A program made the position numbers and the translations under genes. A stretch of DNA of 64,000 nucleotides from Warburgia ugandensis (Eukaryota > Streptophyta > Magnoliopsida > Canellales > Canellaceae). Shown here piece by piece: positions 48,709 to 59,789 of this stretch. Under the pieces are notes generated by a model. It searched no databases. It saw only the letters and a list, made by a program, of their open reading frames with translations, and was not told where the DNA came from. Numbering within the stretch: position 1 is the first letter of the stretch; each line of letters opens with the position of its first letter. Location: positions 54,315,880 to 54,379,879 of the forward strand of contig CP141132.1 of the NCBI GenBank assembly GCA_035236585.1, read 5' to 3'.

Positions 48709-51282
48709 TGTTGTGATTTTAAAGTTAAACTCACATGAATTAGTTATAGTATTCTCATGTGACGAGGTCAATCCTATGAGGAGTCGAACGAATGTGATAC
48801 TAGTGGTCCTTACTAATTATTCAACCTAGCCAAATCAAGGAGATCTTTAACCTAAACTATGAATAGAAATTAACACATAGAAATGGAAATTATGCAAAAA
48901 CTAAAAAAATATACTAAATTGAAAATTTTCCTAAACATGCTTTCTAAAAATTAAACTTTCTACAAAATGCAATTGTAACAACTTTCCTAAATCAAATTTC
49001 CTCAGAACAAAATTTAACAATTAACCTAAGGAAATATATACTAATGAACTACTTTCCTAATCTTGCAATTCCTAAAGAATGCAATGGAAATTATGAGAAT
49101 GATACTTCAACAACTAACAACTAATCAAAAAAAGACTAACAACATAATCAATATCAACAATTAACTACTTTTCCTATCAGGAATGAATGCACTAACTTGG
49201 AATTCAATTAATCACCAAATTACTCAACATTGTGCATTCCAACTTTGGATTGTATGCATGGTTTCAACATGATTTTGGGAAGGATCCTTTGTACTTGTTC
49301 ATATGAGTAATTAAACTATTGATCTACAATAAGGCAACACATTAACAAGAATACTCAACTTCAGCCCTAAAGGCCTTTTGGATTGGGTGCATGGTTTTAA
49401 TTCCTCATTCGTATGGAATGGCTGGAACAATAACTTTAAGTTAACTACTAAACCATGAGATAAACATGTAAATCAATCTCCATCATCAATCAACCAAAGA
49501 GATTCCATTAAATATCAAATTGTATTTCCTTAAAAATAGTTACATGAATCGTGCATTACACTTTTGGAGAGCATGCACCATGCTTTCACCCAAAGTAAAC
49601 CCAAAATCAAATCTTAATAATGATTCCTCCTCCAACAAGCTTGAGATTTAAGGGAAAATTTATTAGAATATAAAGGAAACACTCTAAGAAAATTAAGAAA
49701 AATAAGCTAGAGATCAAGGAAACTAAAAGAGATCTAAATGGCAATGAAAAGTAAAGATAAAGATTAGATTCAAGGTGACTTCCCTTGGTTGTCACGTCAA
49801 GGGAAAAAGCAACTTTGGATCTTAATCAATAGGCAAAGAATAAAACAACGGAATTGAAAATCATTAACTAGCACAATGGAAATATGATCAAACAAGGAGA
49901 AGAAGCAAAGAGGACTATCCAACCTCTCAAGGAAGAATCAAGCACTCAAGGCCTAGGCGTGAAACACTTGAAGAAGTACTAGTCCCACCTTGGAAGTTAA
50001 AACAATACCCAAAAGAGAAGAAAGTCCAACAAGAAAGTGAGAGGAGATTGGTGGAGGAAGAGGAGGTCCCTTTCAAAGTGAAGGATGCATGTTTTTCTTC
50101 CTAGGAAGAGATGCCTTAAACTTTGGTTTTTTATGTCTTATATATTTTTTCTCCTATATGTTCTAGGATGGGTGGGTAGCTAGGGTTTTACAATAGATGG
50201 AAAGTGGAATAGGTGGCTGCCTTTGGTGTGCAAATAGGTGGGGAGATGCCTTACTTTTAGGAGGAGCCATCTCCCCCTCTTCAAAAATCATTGTGGCCTC
50301 CTTAGAATATGGAAAGTGGGTGATAAAGTGAGGTAAGAGAGAGAAAAAAAGGTGAGAGGAAAGAGATGGGTGGGAAAAAGACAAGAGAGAGAGGTGAGGT
50401 GGTGAAAAAGGATTGGCTAGATGATTTTTTAAGAAGTGGGGACTGGTTATGTGGTTTAGATGGGAGTTTAGGAAGGTCGAGAAGTCATAGAAAAGTGGGA
50501 CTCTTAAATAGAAAGTGAAATTCGTAGTGCATCTTAGTGGTGAGGTGGAAAGGGTGAAAAAACTAGGAAAAACATCAAAAAACATAAAAAAAGAAAGGGT
50601 GACTTCCTATTGGTCCACATGCAACCTTATCCTAGAGAATTTTCCTTTAATTCTCTTCAAAATATCCCCATAACTTTGAATTCTACACTAATCATGGCCT
50701 TTCATTTAGCTTAGCTCATGTGGCTTTGATGTCTAATTTTGAGGGCTTCATTGGCTTGGCTTTATGGATGGCTTAGATGGATCTCTTGGTTTAGTTGAAT
50801 GGTTCAATTCCTTAGCATTGTTGGTTGGCATGACTCCTTAGCTTGTCCTTTTGTTCATGGCTTGAATATGGCTATGTGGCTTAAGTGAAACCTATGCAAA
50901 AGTAGTGGAGTTTGCATGGCTTATGCATGGGCCCACTTTAGCCATCTTTAGCTCCTTTACTTGAATCCATTGCTGGATCTTGAACTTTCTCTCAAGTTGG
51001 ATTGATGACTTTTAGGCTTGGACTTGATCTTTTGATCTTGATCTTCTAGTTTCATCTTAATCAATCTCAACTGCTAGATCACCATCTCGTTTCCTACAAA
51101 AAAGTAAAAAACTTTGATTAAATCCTAAAAAATATGATTAATCACTTACTTACCTTGGATTAGACTCTATACCTACCAGATATCAAAATTTTGAGTCATT
51201 AGGTCAAAAATGCTTATGTCATAAGTCATAACATATGGACAAGTAATTCGATGATTTTTATGCAAAATTTAGACATTTATCA
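48709..51282 (-). mobile_element. K: Athila-type solo LTR in the 3' LTR of H
   Basis: 2574 bases with a perfect target duplication gatat (48704-48708, 51283-51287). On the plus strand it runs 'tgttgtgatttt...catttatca', so it reads on the minus strand. No internal sequence. It shares the LTR layout of J, N and B but is clearly diverged. The 140-codon frame at 50163-50585 is a chance frame in the LTR. Confidence 0.88.
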
Positions 51283-51973
51283 GATATCACTACTTTAATT
51301 GATTTGTTATGCATCTAGGTTCTACTTTCAATGGCAAGTTATTATTCATTCTATATAGATAAAGAGAAGTAGAGATGCATGCATGTGATCGGAATGCGTT
51401 ATGATCCATTGCATGAACAATTAATAAGAATTTAATTATATGATTTATTGCATAGAAAAGTGATTTCAAAGCATGTCAATACTTGTGTGACATAGTGCCA
51501 CAATTTTCAATTTTGTAGTTTTGGTTTTGTTTACTAAGTATATCCCCATATACTCAACCTACCAAAAACCGTGCAAATCAGCATGAAAAAGTAAGGAGTG
51601 AGACTTGAGAAGTTCTTGGAGCAAATTCTTTAGTGAAAATTTGAGGACCAGTTGATGATTGGACATCAAATGCTTATTTATTTATTGATTATTGATGTAA
51701 AAAATCATAACATACTAGCTTTTTATTTTGAAAAACTTTTCATTTATGATGGGTTTTTAATGACAAGACTCTAGGAATCTATATTTTTGAACTAAATAAT
51801 GTCTTATGTTTTCAATGTGGGTTTTGTTTTGAAAATAATAGTGCTCTAGTATTTTTGAAAACTATTTTTATGAAAATAGGATTGATTCTGAAAAGAAATT
51901 TCAAAATAGGAATCTCAACTTTCAAAATGAGTTTAAATTTAATAAAATTATGTTTCAAAAACCTAGGTGTTAT
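51283..51973 (+). mobile_element. H: 3' LTR, right piece
   Basis: Continues H's LTR after K and ends near 51973 with 'aaaacctaggtgttat', comparable to the 'aacctgaggtgtcaca' and 'atctgaggtgttaca' ends of I and M. With 46363-48708 the LTR is about 3.0 kb. The end is decayed, so the boundary is approximate. Confidence 0.55.
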
Positions 51974-54282
51974 CTTTGTGAGTTTTAAAAGAGTTCTTTG
52001 AGGAAGAATGTGAGAGTTCTCTTAAAGTGATTCTCTCTCCATTTTCTCTTATTTTCCTTTCTTTCATTTTCCTTCTAGCATTCATTTCCTCCCATCTCCT
52101 CTTCTATTGCATCCTTCAACTTCTCTTCCTCCCTTGTTATTAATCTTCCTGTATAAGTGATCCCACTTCTCTTCTCCTTGTAGTCTTCTAGCAGAGGTGC
52201 TTGTTGTCTACATGGAGTGGGATGCTAAGCTTCCCTTAAGTTTTTTTCTATTATTTTCACTACTTTATATTTCTTTTTCATTTTTATTTTTCTTAACCTT
52301 TCTTCTTAGGAAGACATCACCGTGCAAATGAAACCCCACTTCTTATCTCCCTATAACTTCTATTAGAGGTCCTCATTATCTATATGGAGTAAGATGCTCA
52401 AAAATTTTAAACATTTTGGCCAATGGGATACTTATCCTAAGCCTCGGTGATCTCTAGCCTATAGAAGGAAGAGGTGGGTTGAAGGGTGGGGTTATGTCTC
52501 GGAGAGAAGAAGGTCCTCTAAACCCATTGTGAGTTTATTTGAATAAGAATAGCCATCCAAGGATGAGAGCACTAGTTTCTTGAAGAGTGCTTGCTAGGAT
52601 GGTCCATGAGTCTCATTATTTTACTTGTTTTAACATTTTACATGAAAGTACACATCTAAAGATAGGGGAATTTCCTTCCAAAATTTTTCCCTAGAAAAAA
52701 ATGTTCCAAAATTAAAAGTTCTAAGAGCAATAATCCTAGCATGGTCCGTTGATGGATCATTCCAAAAGAAACACTTCCTTTTACAATTTTTAAAGTTTTA
52801 AGAACAAAGCTTAGGGAAGGAAAATATTCTCTCATCAACATTGGATGGTTTAGGAATATCTCTTAAGAAGCCAACCATGAGAATCCTATGATTGGGAACC
52901 TTTTTCATCAGGATCACATTTTTTTATTCTCTCTCCTTTTTTTAAGCATCCTAATCTAAAAATTTGCTTATAAGTGGTAAATATGCATTTCTAGTTTTTA
53001 TATTTTAGTTTCATGCCTCGATTTCTAGTTTAGGATTTCATCTTTTAATCATTACTTACATGTTTTATCTTTATGCTTTTTTTTAAAAAAAAGGAAAAAA
53101 ATAGTTTTCTAGTCTCATCACTTCTTTTATAGCATGTTTTCCAAACATTGTCTTAAGTTCTTGATTTAGAAATTTTTTTGGAATCTTTGGTGTAAAGATG
53201 TTTGTTTCTTTAGGTAAAAAAAATGTTAAAAAAGAAACAATATGTTTTCTTGTATTTTCAATGACTCCCTAGCTTCATAGCATTTTTTTATTTCTAGTTG
53301 TTATTAGAATCACCCTTTTCTAACATGATTTTGGTACATAGCCCTTAGTTTTATGATCCATGACTTTGTCCTAAGTCTTTGGTCAAAAAGCATCTTTTTA
53401 GTTGAAGGATTTTATCATAACTTTCCAACTTCTATTTTTGTTTTATATCATGTGTTTTTTTTTTCTAGGTCTCGATTCCATTTTTCTTGTGTTACTATTT
53501 CTCTATTTCTAAAAAATATGTGTTCAAAGCATATATCCAACTTTTAATAAGTTTCTAGCTTCTAGTTTATAAGAAAGAGCATGTTTCCACTTTTCCAATT
53601 GTGAAATTCCTAAAATGTTCACGGCTACTTTTGTTAAGAACAAGTTTTTGGCCTTTATAGCATTGATTCCATTCTTCATTTCATGTTCCATGCTTCATTT
53701 ATGTTTACTATAGTTCTAGTTTCTACATATTTTCTATGCTATTTCTAGTTCCTAGATAAATGTCATGTTTTATTTCCTAGTTCCTATTATGATCCATACC
53801 TACGTAGTGTCAATTTCCATGTGTAATTACTTTCTGTCATGTTCATTATTCAATGCATGTTTCTAGTTTTGCTTCTTGTCTTATATTTTAAGCTCTTAGT
53901 CATATTTAATAAATTTATTCCATGTTTGTAAAATTGTAGTTTAAGTGTTTGTTAAAGTACATGAATTATTGTGAGATGACATTACTTACTTTCTTTCATG
54001 ATTAAATTTGTGATTTCCTAACTTTAGAAATCATGACTCAACAATGGCTAAACCCTAAGTAGTTAGAGTACTAACAAAGAAAGCCAATGGAGCCTAGCTT
54101 TCTTACATTCTTGTCCATCTTTGATCTTGGAAATGTCAGGACTTTAGAATCTTTGGTTTAATAGACCTATTTGGGTTATTAGGGACCAAGGCCCTCCCTA
54201 CCTTAGGTAGTGACTCCACTCTCATAATCTACTTAGGTTCACATGAGCTTAGGATAGAAACTTACTGGAAATTATTAAAATA
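51974..54282. other. Unassigned repeat-like DNA
   Basis: About 2.3 kb with no coding motif. The T/C-rich start (52000-52140) and T-rich middle with many 'tttctagtt' repeats (52990-53930) resemble the U5 side of Athila LTRs. There is an internal diverged duplication: 52150-52236 and 52324-52410, both with 'ccccacttct', 'ctag(c/a)agaggt' and 'tggagt(g/a)(g/a)gatgct' blocks. 54000-54280 looks less repetitive. It may be an old LTR fragment plus flanking DNA; not resolved. Confidence 0.3.
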
Positions 54283-55050
54283 GATCAATTCAATCATAGT
54301 AACTTCTCCACAAGCTAGAAGCCTATTTCAAATCTCAATAAAATACCCATCCTTAAAAAAAATACATAATAATCATTCCAACATACAATAATCTTTCAAA
54401 CCTAGGGTAAGATAAGATTTTCTATAATATCCTCAATTTTTAACCCTAAATTAGTAATAAAACAAATTAATTAAATTAAAATTTTTATGCATATAATTTG
54501 GTTTTGAAACCACTAAATTTAGATAGTACACGTCGATAGATCAATTCAATCATAGTAACTTCTCCACAAGCTAGAAGCCTATTTCAAATCTCAATAAAAT
54601 ACCCATCCTTAAAAAAAATACACAATAATCATTCCAACATACAATAATCATTCAAACCTAGGGTAAGATAAGATTTTCTATAATATCCTCAATTTTTAAC
54701 CCTAAATTAGTAATAAAACAAATTAATTAAATTAAAAATTTTATACATAGAATTTGGTTTTGAAACCACTAAATTTAGAAAGTACACGTCGATAGATCAA
54801 TTCAATCATAGTAACTTCTCCACAACCTAGAAGCCTATTTCAAATCTCAATAAAATACCCATCCTTAAAAAAAATACATAATAATCATTCCAACATACAA
54901 TAATCTTTCAAACCTAGGGTAAGATAAGATTTTTTGTAATATCCTCAATTTTTAACCCTAAATTAGTAATAAAAAAAATTAATTAAATTAAAATTTTTAT
55001 GCATAGAATTTGGTTTTGAAACCACTAAAATTAGAAAGTACACATTGATA
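54283..55050. repeat. Three tandem copies of a 256-bp unit across an LTR edge
   Basis: Copies 54283-54538, 54539-54794 and 54795-55050 are nearly identical, each starting 'gatcaattcaatcatag' and ending 'tacacgtcgata' or a close variant. In the third copy the last 116 bases are the start of LTR M ('tgtaatatcctc' at 54935). The first two copies contain the same LTR start as 'tataatatcctc'. So the unit is 140 bases of flank plus 116 bases of LTR, tripled after M inserted. Confidence 0.92.
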
Positions 55051-57732
55051 GGAATTGAATGGTATAAATAAAGTAAAAAACAGGGTTTGGATGAGAGAGA
55101 TATGAACATTTTAAGATTAGAGGGCAATTTGGTAGTTTGGCAGGGACACGAATTAGTGGGGGTCATTTTGATAATGGCACCCCCTTTCCATCCCTAACCC
55201 ATAGTAGGTGGAGAGAGAGCAGTGATTTGCCTTGCCCTCCAAAGAAATCGGATCTACCAGTACATAAGCTTGTTTCCTTTCCATTCCCAGGCCAAACAAC
55301 CAGAGAAAAACCTTAGCCTTTCCCTTTGCATGTTGCTAAAACGAACAAAACTTTAAGCGCACTAGAGGACCCCGATCTCCCATCTGCAGCTCTAATCAGG
55401 TAAGCCCCACACTCTAACTTATTTTTCACTTTGTTTTTCAACTTTCCCCTCACAGATCCAGGCTAGATCTGAGCTGAATGACTGTTGGATGGCCTAGGAA
55501 GTCCAAACTGTGGAGCACGGTTAGACCCACATTAAGGACACCTCTAAGCCATTAAATGTGATCTTTGGACCCGAAAACCCTAGGAAAGGCAAAAATAGAT
55601 AGGAAATCAGAGCATCTAGGGCTCCGATCAAGCCAAAAGAAATTGGACGGCTTAGGCTTATCATTCCCCATGGACAATGCACCCAAGATGCACACAGTAC
55701 AAACCCCCTCCGGTGGTGCAAACAGGTGTAAAATCAGGTTTTGATTTTATTTTGATCTGAAATGGTTTTTCTAAGATTCTGGAGGGTACAGAAGCCCGAT
55801 CTTTGATTCGAAAGGTCTATTGGAATCATATCAATGTTTAGACTTGCTTTTAGCATTAGAATCTTGATCTAATCACTTGATCTAAGGATGATCTGACTGT
55901 CAGATCAACGTATAAACTTTAGATGCACACAAAAATGAGTAGATGAGCATGGGATAGAATTGATTAATAAAAATTAAGGTTGGGATTAAAGATCTAATCA
56001 TAAATAGAGATCTTAGAGGATTACATAGATTCTATTGAGATCGCTATAGATTCTATTGAGATAAAATAAATAACATAGAATAGTACTGTGATACTGACAA
56101 GTGCATCTGAGCATGCTAGCTAAGAGGATTACATGCTTGAGTTGGGTTATCTCTCATGAGGTAGGTGACTACATTTAATGTATATTTTGATTTCTAAAAC
56201 CTTACATTATCCTAGCATCATGGTAGATTGTGATTGATTGTCACTTATTTATTTAGTTTGAGATTTCGTAAGATTTAAGGTTTTATGCTATGATCAATAT
56301 GAGATTTCGATAGTGTATTGAATGGGTTTTCATGATTGACTGTTTTTATGGTATTGGTACCGCATATCTTATGTATTAGTAGTAATTACTTTCTTTATGG
56401 CATCACTGAGATTGGTGGGTTTTCATAAAATTGATGGTGGAGGCTTGGTGGCTAGTCCTTTGAGAGGCTAACCTTAGGATAAGGGGCATGCCTTGGGGAT
56501 TGTAGCCATGAATGCTCCTAGTTTTACAAGATATGCTATTTTTGTGTTTTGCAATTTATGACAGGTGCTCTCACCTGATGGATGTCATGTTAAGAAGGAG
56601 TAGGGCCGACCACCCAGCCTCTGAATTTGTGATGTGATTTATGATGTGATAGACATCTACCCATAGATGGATTTTGGTAGGGGTTTAGTAACATGGATAG
56701 TCCACACTACCGGTTCGGGCCTTTCCATGGGGACAGATGTTAAGTCTCCTATTATGGTGTTGACAGGGAGCAGCGGTGATTAATACCCTGGAGGAAATCC
56801 ATACTATTGTTTTGTATGCTTGCATGATGAGCATAGAGATGTTATTGTATAACTGGGTGTGACGACACTTAGAGGATTGATGTGAGTACTCATGATCTAT
56901 TATACTAGTGTATGGGATACTCATGGGACCCACATACGTTGGGGTGCCCTGTTTGTTATTGTATGCTCATTTACAATGGATCATATTCTATTTTACATCC
57001 ATGAGATCATCATGTTTTAAATCCATGAGGTGCATGTTTCATCACATATGATATTTTAAGACTATATTGTCATTACTTATGATACTTATATTTTCATGGA
57101 TAATTGGCCTACACATTATATCCACATTGTTATTCGTTTTTGTTTTCCCTTGTTATTACATTAAATGTTTATGTACCTACACAAGGAATAACTTGCTGAG
57201 GCATTGCTTTGTTTTGCAATGCCTTAGATATCAAGCGTGATAGTAGGAAGGGCAAGGTCGTGGAGGGACAGTGATAGCAGTGGTGACCACTTGATTTGGC
57301 TGATAGATAGCTCCACGTGAGTGATTAGATGGACTATAACTTGAACCTATTTTATGGACTATATATCTTCATTAGATGGATTTGATTATGACATTATATA
57401 TATTATAGACATGTCTTTAAGTATGGTGGAATATTATGATGGATAGACCTTGGGCCAGATTATTATACTTTTTGGATATTATTGTTTTAAAAATAAAGGC
57501 ATCGTGGATTTTGACATTGGATTTGATATGGGTATTGTCTTAAATTTATTACTGCGTACTTATATTTATCTTTTAATCGTGGTCGTGATGTTTTTGGAAA
57601 AAGGAGATAGCACTCGAAGGTTTTTTTTGTAAATGTTTTAATACAATAATTAGTAGAATCTTTTGATTTTGGGATCCCAATTATAATTATAATTATTATA
57701 AAAAAAAGTCATTAAAAATCTGAGGTGTTACA
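54935..57732 (+). mobile_element. M: chromovirus-type solo LTR
   Basis: 2798 bases, 'tgtaatatcctc' to 'gaggtgttaca'. It shares with I the 'gtcattttgataatggcacc' block near 55165-55185, the hairpin (57197-57226) and the 'tttgggatcccaattat' tail (57666-57682). It also holds the 'ggccgaccacccagcctc' block (56604-56621) seen in C, F and D. The flanks are ttttt on the left and ttttg on the right, a near but imperfect target duplication. No internal sequence. Confidence 0.78.
57197..57226 (+). other. M: LTR hairpin
   Basis: tgaggcattgc and gcaatgcctta around a tttgtttt loop, with one G-T pair. Preceded by 'acctacacaagga'. Counterpart of 41150-41179 in I. Confidence 0.75.
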
Positions 57733-59763
57733 TTTTGCTTCTACCCTTCTAATGGGTATATTAAATGCATATCCCTATATTTAGAAGGTTTTAACCCCAA
57801 AAATTACTTAATTATAACTAATTGGGGTTAACTCTATTGTTTTGTAGGTCCAGGGTACATATGTAAAAAATACACAAAATACCAATTTTACCTCAGAAGG
57901 ACCAGTTTAACATTTTAAGTAGCATGACAGATCACACACGCTATAAATGAAATCCTAGAGATTCAAAAGGATCATTGGGTGTCATTGTGGAAGTTAGAAT
58001 AGCCAAAAATCCTATATACAACTCCAACTCAAATGAGAGTGAGAAGGTGGCAATTTTCAAATTCAAGCACAATTTCACACATGTCAACACCTTTGCAAGG
58101 TTATAGAGGAAGCTTAATTCACAAACATCAAAATCATATACAATGAAAGTTTCTTAGGAAAAAAAAGAAGAATGGTATCACATGAAGACTTTTCACTTAT
58201 TTTCTCTCTCATACTCAACCAAAAGGATGAAGAATTAACCGATAAGAAGATGCCTTATCAAAACAAGATATTGAAGCACATTTGGTCCATAAGAGCATAT
58301 GAAGATCTACAAGAATCAAGTTAATTCATCTCAGGGCAATCCAATCCAACATTTGAGAAGTGAAGTATAAAGAAGGTTTACATGCCATAAATGGATCCCA
58401 TCCATTCAAGTAAGGGTAAGTATGATCCAAGTGTTAAGAATGAAGTATTAACAAGATCAAAGCCATGACCCATAAGCTACCAAGGTCCCTAGCTAAGGCA
58501 TTCATGTTGGAGGGTAGAGATACACCATGTGCCTATTTCTTGCTTCATCTCCAAAGGCTAGGAATGGGTGAGTCCTAATCAAGGGCCACTATATGGATTT
58601 TCTTTTTCTTTTTTTCTTCTATTTCATATTTAAGCAAGGAAGACTCATCTAAGGTTAAACTTCCTTAAAAATGAATAACCTCTAGTCACCTCTTTATCTA
58701 AACTCTTTAAAGTTGCTCTCTTTCTTTCAAGACTTTTTTGCTTAGGCAAAATGCAGTAACCTTTTATATTTCCTTTTTCATCCTTCTTCTTTATTTCTTG
58801 CGCGGTGATTAGGACTCTAGTTTTTTTGGTTGCACTAATACTTCATTCCTAAGGATCATTGGATGGGATTTGCCAATTTGTGGCATGTTGGGATACAGAG
58901 GATGAAAAGCTAAGTGGTAATTTAATGTATTTCGAGTTGAAGAGAAGTGTACATGCTCCTATTGAGTGACACAACATGTAGGCCCTACAGTGGAATTAAA
59001 GCCTGGATTTGGAGGACCTTTTTTATTTACATGTTTTCTTAACCTTGCTTATGTAACAATTCCTTATAATTTGGTCATTAATGAAATAGTTCCTTTTTCT
59101 TTGTTAATTTGTTCCTCACTTTAATTTCTTGTTTGTGTAGTTTTAGAAAGTTACTCTAATGTGTAGTTAGTTGTAGTTTAAATATTTTCCATAATTCTTA
59201 GCTTGCAAAGGCTATGAACTTAGATGTGGAGAGAAAATTGAAGAAATGACCTTAAATCTTTGTCTACTGACTTCTAATTAATAATTGTAGTTTTAAATAA
59301 TTTTCATTTCTATTTAATGGTAATTTTCAAAAATTTTCCTTTTTCTAGTTAGTTATAAATTTAGAAAATTTCATAGTTTAGTTCCTTACTTATCTAGATA
59401 GTTACCTAGTTTCTTTAATTACTTAATTTTTAATTTAGAGTTACTTTCTGATTTCGTTTACTTAAAAATTACCCTTCTCCTGAATGGTTTGGCTAGGTTT
59501 AATTAAGTTGATTTATGGGATCAACTATATTCTCCAATTCTATACTCCAATAGAGCTTTGCACTTATGGTATTATTTAAGACACATTAAGATTTTTGCCA
59601 TCATTGCCATGGGTCAAGCCAAGGTCTCCCACATGACAGGGAAGAATACTTACCATTATACTACAATGACCCATATAAAAGAATCTTCGTGGGATCGACC
59701 AATATTTGTTGATTCTCTACTCCAATAGAGATATGCACTTGCAATATTATTTAAGACACATCA
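57733..59763 (+). mobile_element. G: 5' LTR with a repeated 3' end
   Basis: About 2 kb, directly following LTR M; its first base is not certain. The LTR end occurs twice: a first end at about 59588 (acacatta) and a second at 59763 (acacatca). Both are preceded by 'tactccaatagag', 'gcactt' and 'tattatttaagacaca'. Between them lies the tRNA-Asp copy (59596-59670). Only the last 93 or so LTR bases are repeated (about 59671-59763). The block 'cgtgggatcgacc' (59688-59700) corresponds to the end of A's LTR. Confidence 0.75.
59596..59670 (-). pseudogene. Full-length tRNA-Asp(GTC) copy at the primer site of G
   Basis: Seventy-five minus-strand positions align without gaps to plant tRNA-Asp(GTC) plus CCA, as remembered: 'gtagtataatggtaagtatt' covers the D arm, the anticodon GTC lies at 59637-59635, and the 3' end falls exactly in the primer-binding site. 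I count about 19 differences, many C/T or G/A. All seven acceptor-stem pairs are kept, counting one G-T. Position 4-68 is A-T where the remembered tRNA has G-C. The last three bases read gca where mature tRNA has CCA, a tail not encoded in plant nuclear tRNA genes. The normal site contains only about 18 bases of tRNA complement, so the whole primer was probably reverse-transcribed into the element. T and anticodon stems are damaged; not a working tRNA gene. Confidence 0.85.
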
Positions 59764-59770
59764 ACTTTTT

Positions 59771-59788
59771 GCCACTATTGTAGGGGAC
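59771..59788 (+). mobile_element. G: second (outer) primer-binding site, tRNA-Asp type
   Basis: 'tgccactattgtagggga' (59770-59787) after the second LTR end and a short T-rich spacer. It resembles the Athila site TGGCGCCGTTGCCGGGGA with decay. The first site is the start of the tRNA copy at 59596, 'tgccatcattgccatggg'. Both share the unusual tgcca start. Confidence 0.7.
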
Positions 59789-59789
59789 T

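Larger units (their letters stand above)
33196..51973 (+). mobile_element. H: plus-strand chromovirus (Tekay/Del type) that hosts several insertions
   Basis: Broken chromovirus visible from mid-pol to its 3' LTR. RT lies at 33230-34117, RNase H at 41714-42200, the integrase zinc region at 42470-42620, integrase core and tail at 45279-46320, a purine tract at 46349-46362, and the 3' LTR at 46363-48708 plus 51283 to about 51973. It is interrupted by I, J and K. Each coding block resumes in the expected domain order after each insert, which shows it is a single element. Gag, protease and 5' LTR are not visible and would lie left of L and A. The oldest layer of the nest, with many breaks. Confidence 0.8.

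Noticed and set aside
50163-50585. 140-codon minus-strand frame
   Set aside because: It falls inside solo LTR K, has a Ser/His/Phe-rich low-complexity composition, and is not kept in the sister LTRs B, J or N.
54283-55050. CRISPR-like or satellite array
   Set aside because: Only three units of 256 bases without spacers, joined to an LTR edge; it is a local tandem duplication.
54930-57737. Perfect target duplication for M
   Set aside because: The flanks are ttttt and ttttg in a T-rich context and differ by one base, so they are not strong evidence.
59596-59670. Functional tRNA-Asp gene
   Set aside because: The T and anticodon stems are damaged and the sequence is exactly in register with the retroelement primer site.
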